From the NCBI GenBank assembly GCA_025062105.1, contig JANXAQ010000138.1, positions 1 through 47,681 of the forward strand: DNA of 47,681 nucleotides. The letters run 5' to 3'. Numbering within the stretch: the first letter of the stretch is position 1; every line of letters begins with the position of its first letter. Below are positions 47,089 to 47,681 of this stretch, in pieces. Both the position numbers and the translations under genes were made by a program. Below the pieces are notes generated by a model that saw only the letters and a list, made by a program, of their open reading frames with translations, did no database searches and was not told the origin of the DNA. This DNA comes from Thermoguttaceae bacterium. GTDB taxonomy: Bacteria > Planctomycetota > Planctomycetia > Pirellulales > Thermoguttaceae.

Positions 47089-47468
47089 AGGGTTTAGGAA
47101 AATCCCAGCGCACTCCTGACTGTGCTTGCACTTGCGCAATTGGCAGCCGAAAAGAAACTGCCTTTCAATAAAGCAACCGGTGTGCCAAAAGCAGTCTCTT
47201 CTTAACCTATTGCTAAATAACTACTTATGCATACACCCACAGGCTACTGTCCCGGGCACTCCCTGCCGGATGCCAGTTTGGCAGGAAAAATTGTCCTCAG
47301 GAGCTAACATTTCCAGTGTGCTCCCTGACCACACTAAACCCCCTAAAAAAGGGAGTAAAAATGCCAACTTTCAGGGGATATGACTTGCTCCCCTCGGCTG
47401 AAATGGTACCATCTTTGGTTGAGCCGCCACTCCCAGAAGAACCCCAACACCCAACAGGGGAAATCTTA
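47089..47468. other. Upstream intergenic stretch without a gene
   Basis: I see no coding region with family features. A short palindrome cccctaaaaaagggag lies near 47339-47354. The stretch precedes a family A element. Confidence 0.35.
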
Positions 47469-47618
47469 GCTCGACTTTTGCCATTTTGGACCTTTTGGCG
47501 AAAGAAAAAACCATAACTCCCTGGAATTACTGGAGTTAGAAAATTGTGTGAACAAAAGGAAGGTCTGCCATAACTCCTGAGGTAAAAAGCAGTTTGGAAA
47601 ATTGGCAAAAGTCGAACT
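47469..47618 (+). mobile_element. Family A MITE-like element with TTA duplication
   Basis: 150 bp, agctcgacttttgccatttt to ttggcaaaagtcgaact. TTA directly flanks both ends when the ends are taken as gctcgac and gtcgaac. Confidence 0.82.
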
Positions 47619-47620
47619 TA

Positions 47621-47681
47621 GAGGCTGTCCTAAAATGGGGATTGGGCTGGTTTCCCATGGGTTTTGGCCGACCGGCTCCTG
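47621..47681. mobile_element. Family B element, cut by the window edge
   Basis: It starts gaggctgtcctaaaatgggg after TA and closely follows the copy at 42183 for its whole visible 61 bp, including gggttttggccgaccgg. Confidence 0.65.

Noticed and set aside
3384-47618. CRISPR array
   Set aside because: The repeats are long, inverted, dispersed and not regularly spaced; no cas gene is present.

Overview
The window looks like chromosome of a planctomycete, probably a thermophilic relative of the Pirellula/Thermogutta group. The evidence is the kind of genes present: a MoxR/DUF58/BatA-like membrane cluster followed by large secreted low-complexity proteins, a giant PQQ-propeller protein, an NPCBM-domain protein, a CE15-type esterase, and two GroELs without an obvious CIRCE element. 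This is inferred from gene content; no rRNA or other marker is present. I found no tRNA, rRNA, CRISPR array, phage gene or transposase gene.

Layout. Positions 1-4965 (+) hold the end of an unrecognised secreted-type protein, a CE15-like esterase, a divergent receiver-like protein and the GTPase Der. Positions 5000-10400 are gene-poor: an SDR oxidoreductase (-), a NikR-type nickel regulator (+) and an HU-like protein (-) sit among many palindromic repeat elements. Positions 10429-15585 (+) encode a ~1718-residue TPR/PQQ-propeller protein. Positions 16114-37951 (+) form one long co-oriented locus: a QW-motif terpene-cyclase-like protein, MoxR ATPase, DUF58, two large vWA/GATase-like membrane proteins, a coiled-coil membrane protein, a protein with 16 perfect GGGQQ repeats, a Pro-rich helical protein, an NPCBM protein, and three successive HtrA-like proteins. 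Positions 38412-47025 (-) are a proteostasis block; in transcription order it reads groEL1, groES, groEL2, dnaJ, grpE, fmdB-type zinc ribbon, yacG.

How the genes may work together. MoxR plus DUF58/vWA proteins usually act as an AAA+ remodelling module. Here the module is coupled to envelope proteins and to an HtrA series in which the first copy keeps H/D/S and the next two have lost catalytic residues. The third also carries an alpha/beta-hydrolase domain without its nucleophile. I infer an envelope-maintenance or sensing apparatus that uses dead enzymes as binding modules.

The strongest structural discovery is three different MITE-like inverted-repeat families in the intergenic DNA. Family A is about 150 bp, at least 13 full or partial copies, with 3-bp TTA/TAA target-site duplications (TSDs). 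Family B is about 156 bp, ends GAGGCTGTCCTAAAA, with TA flanks. Family C is about 190 bp, ends GGAACCTCTGCA, with 4-bp TSDs GTAA, TTTA and GATG. They nest in one another, cluster together, and in two places the first G of an element completes the TAG stop codon of the upstream gene.
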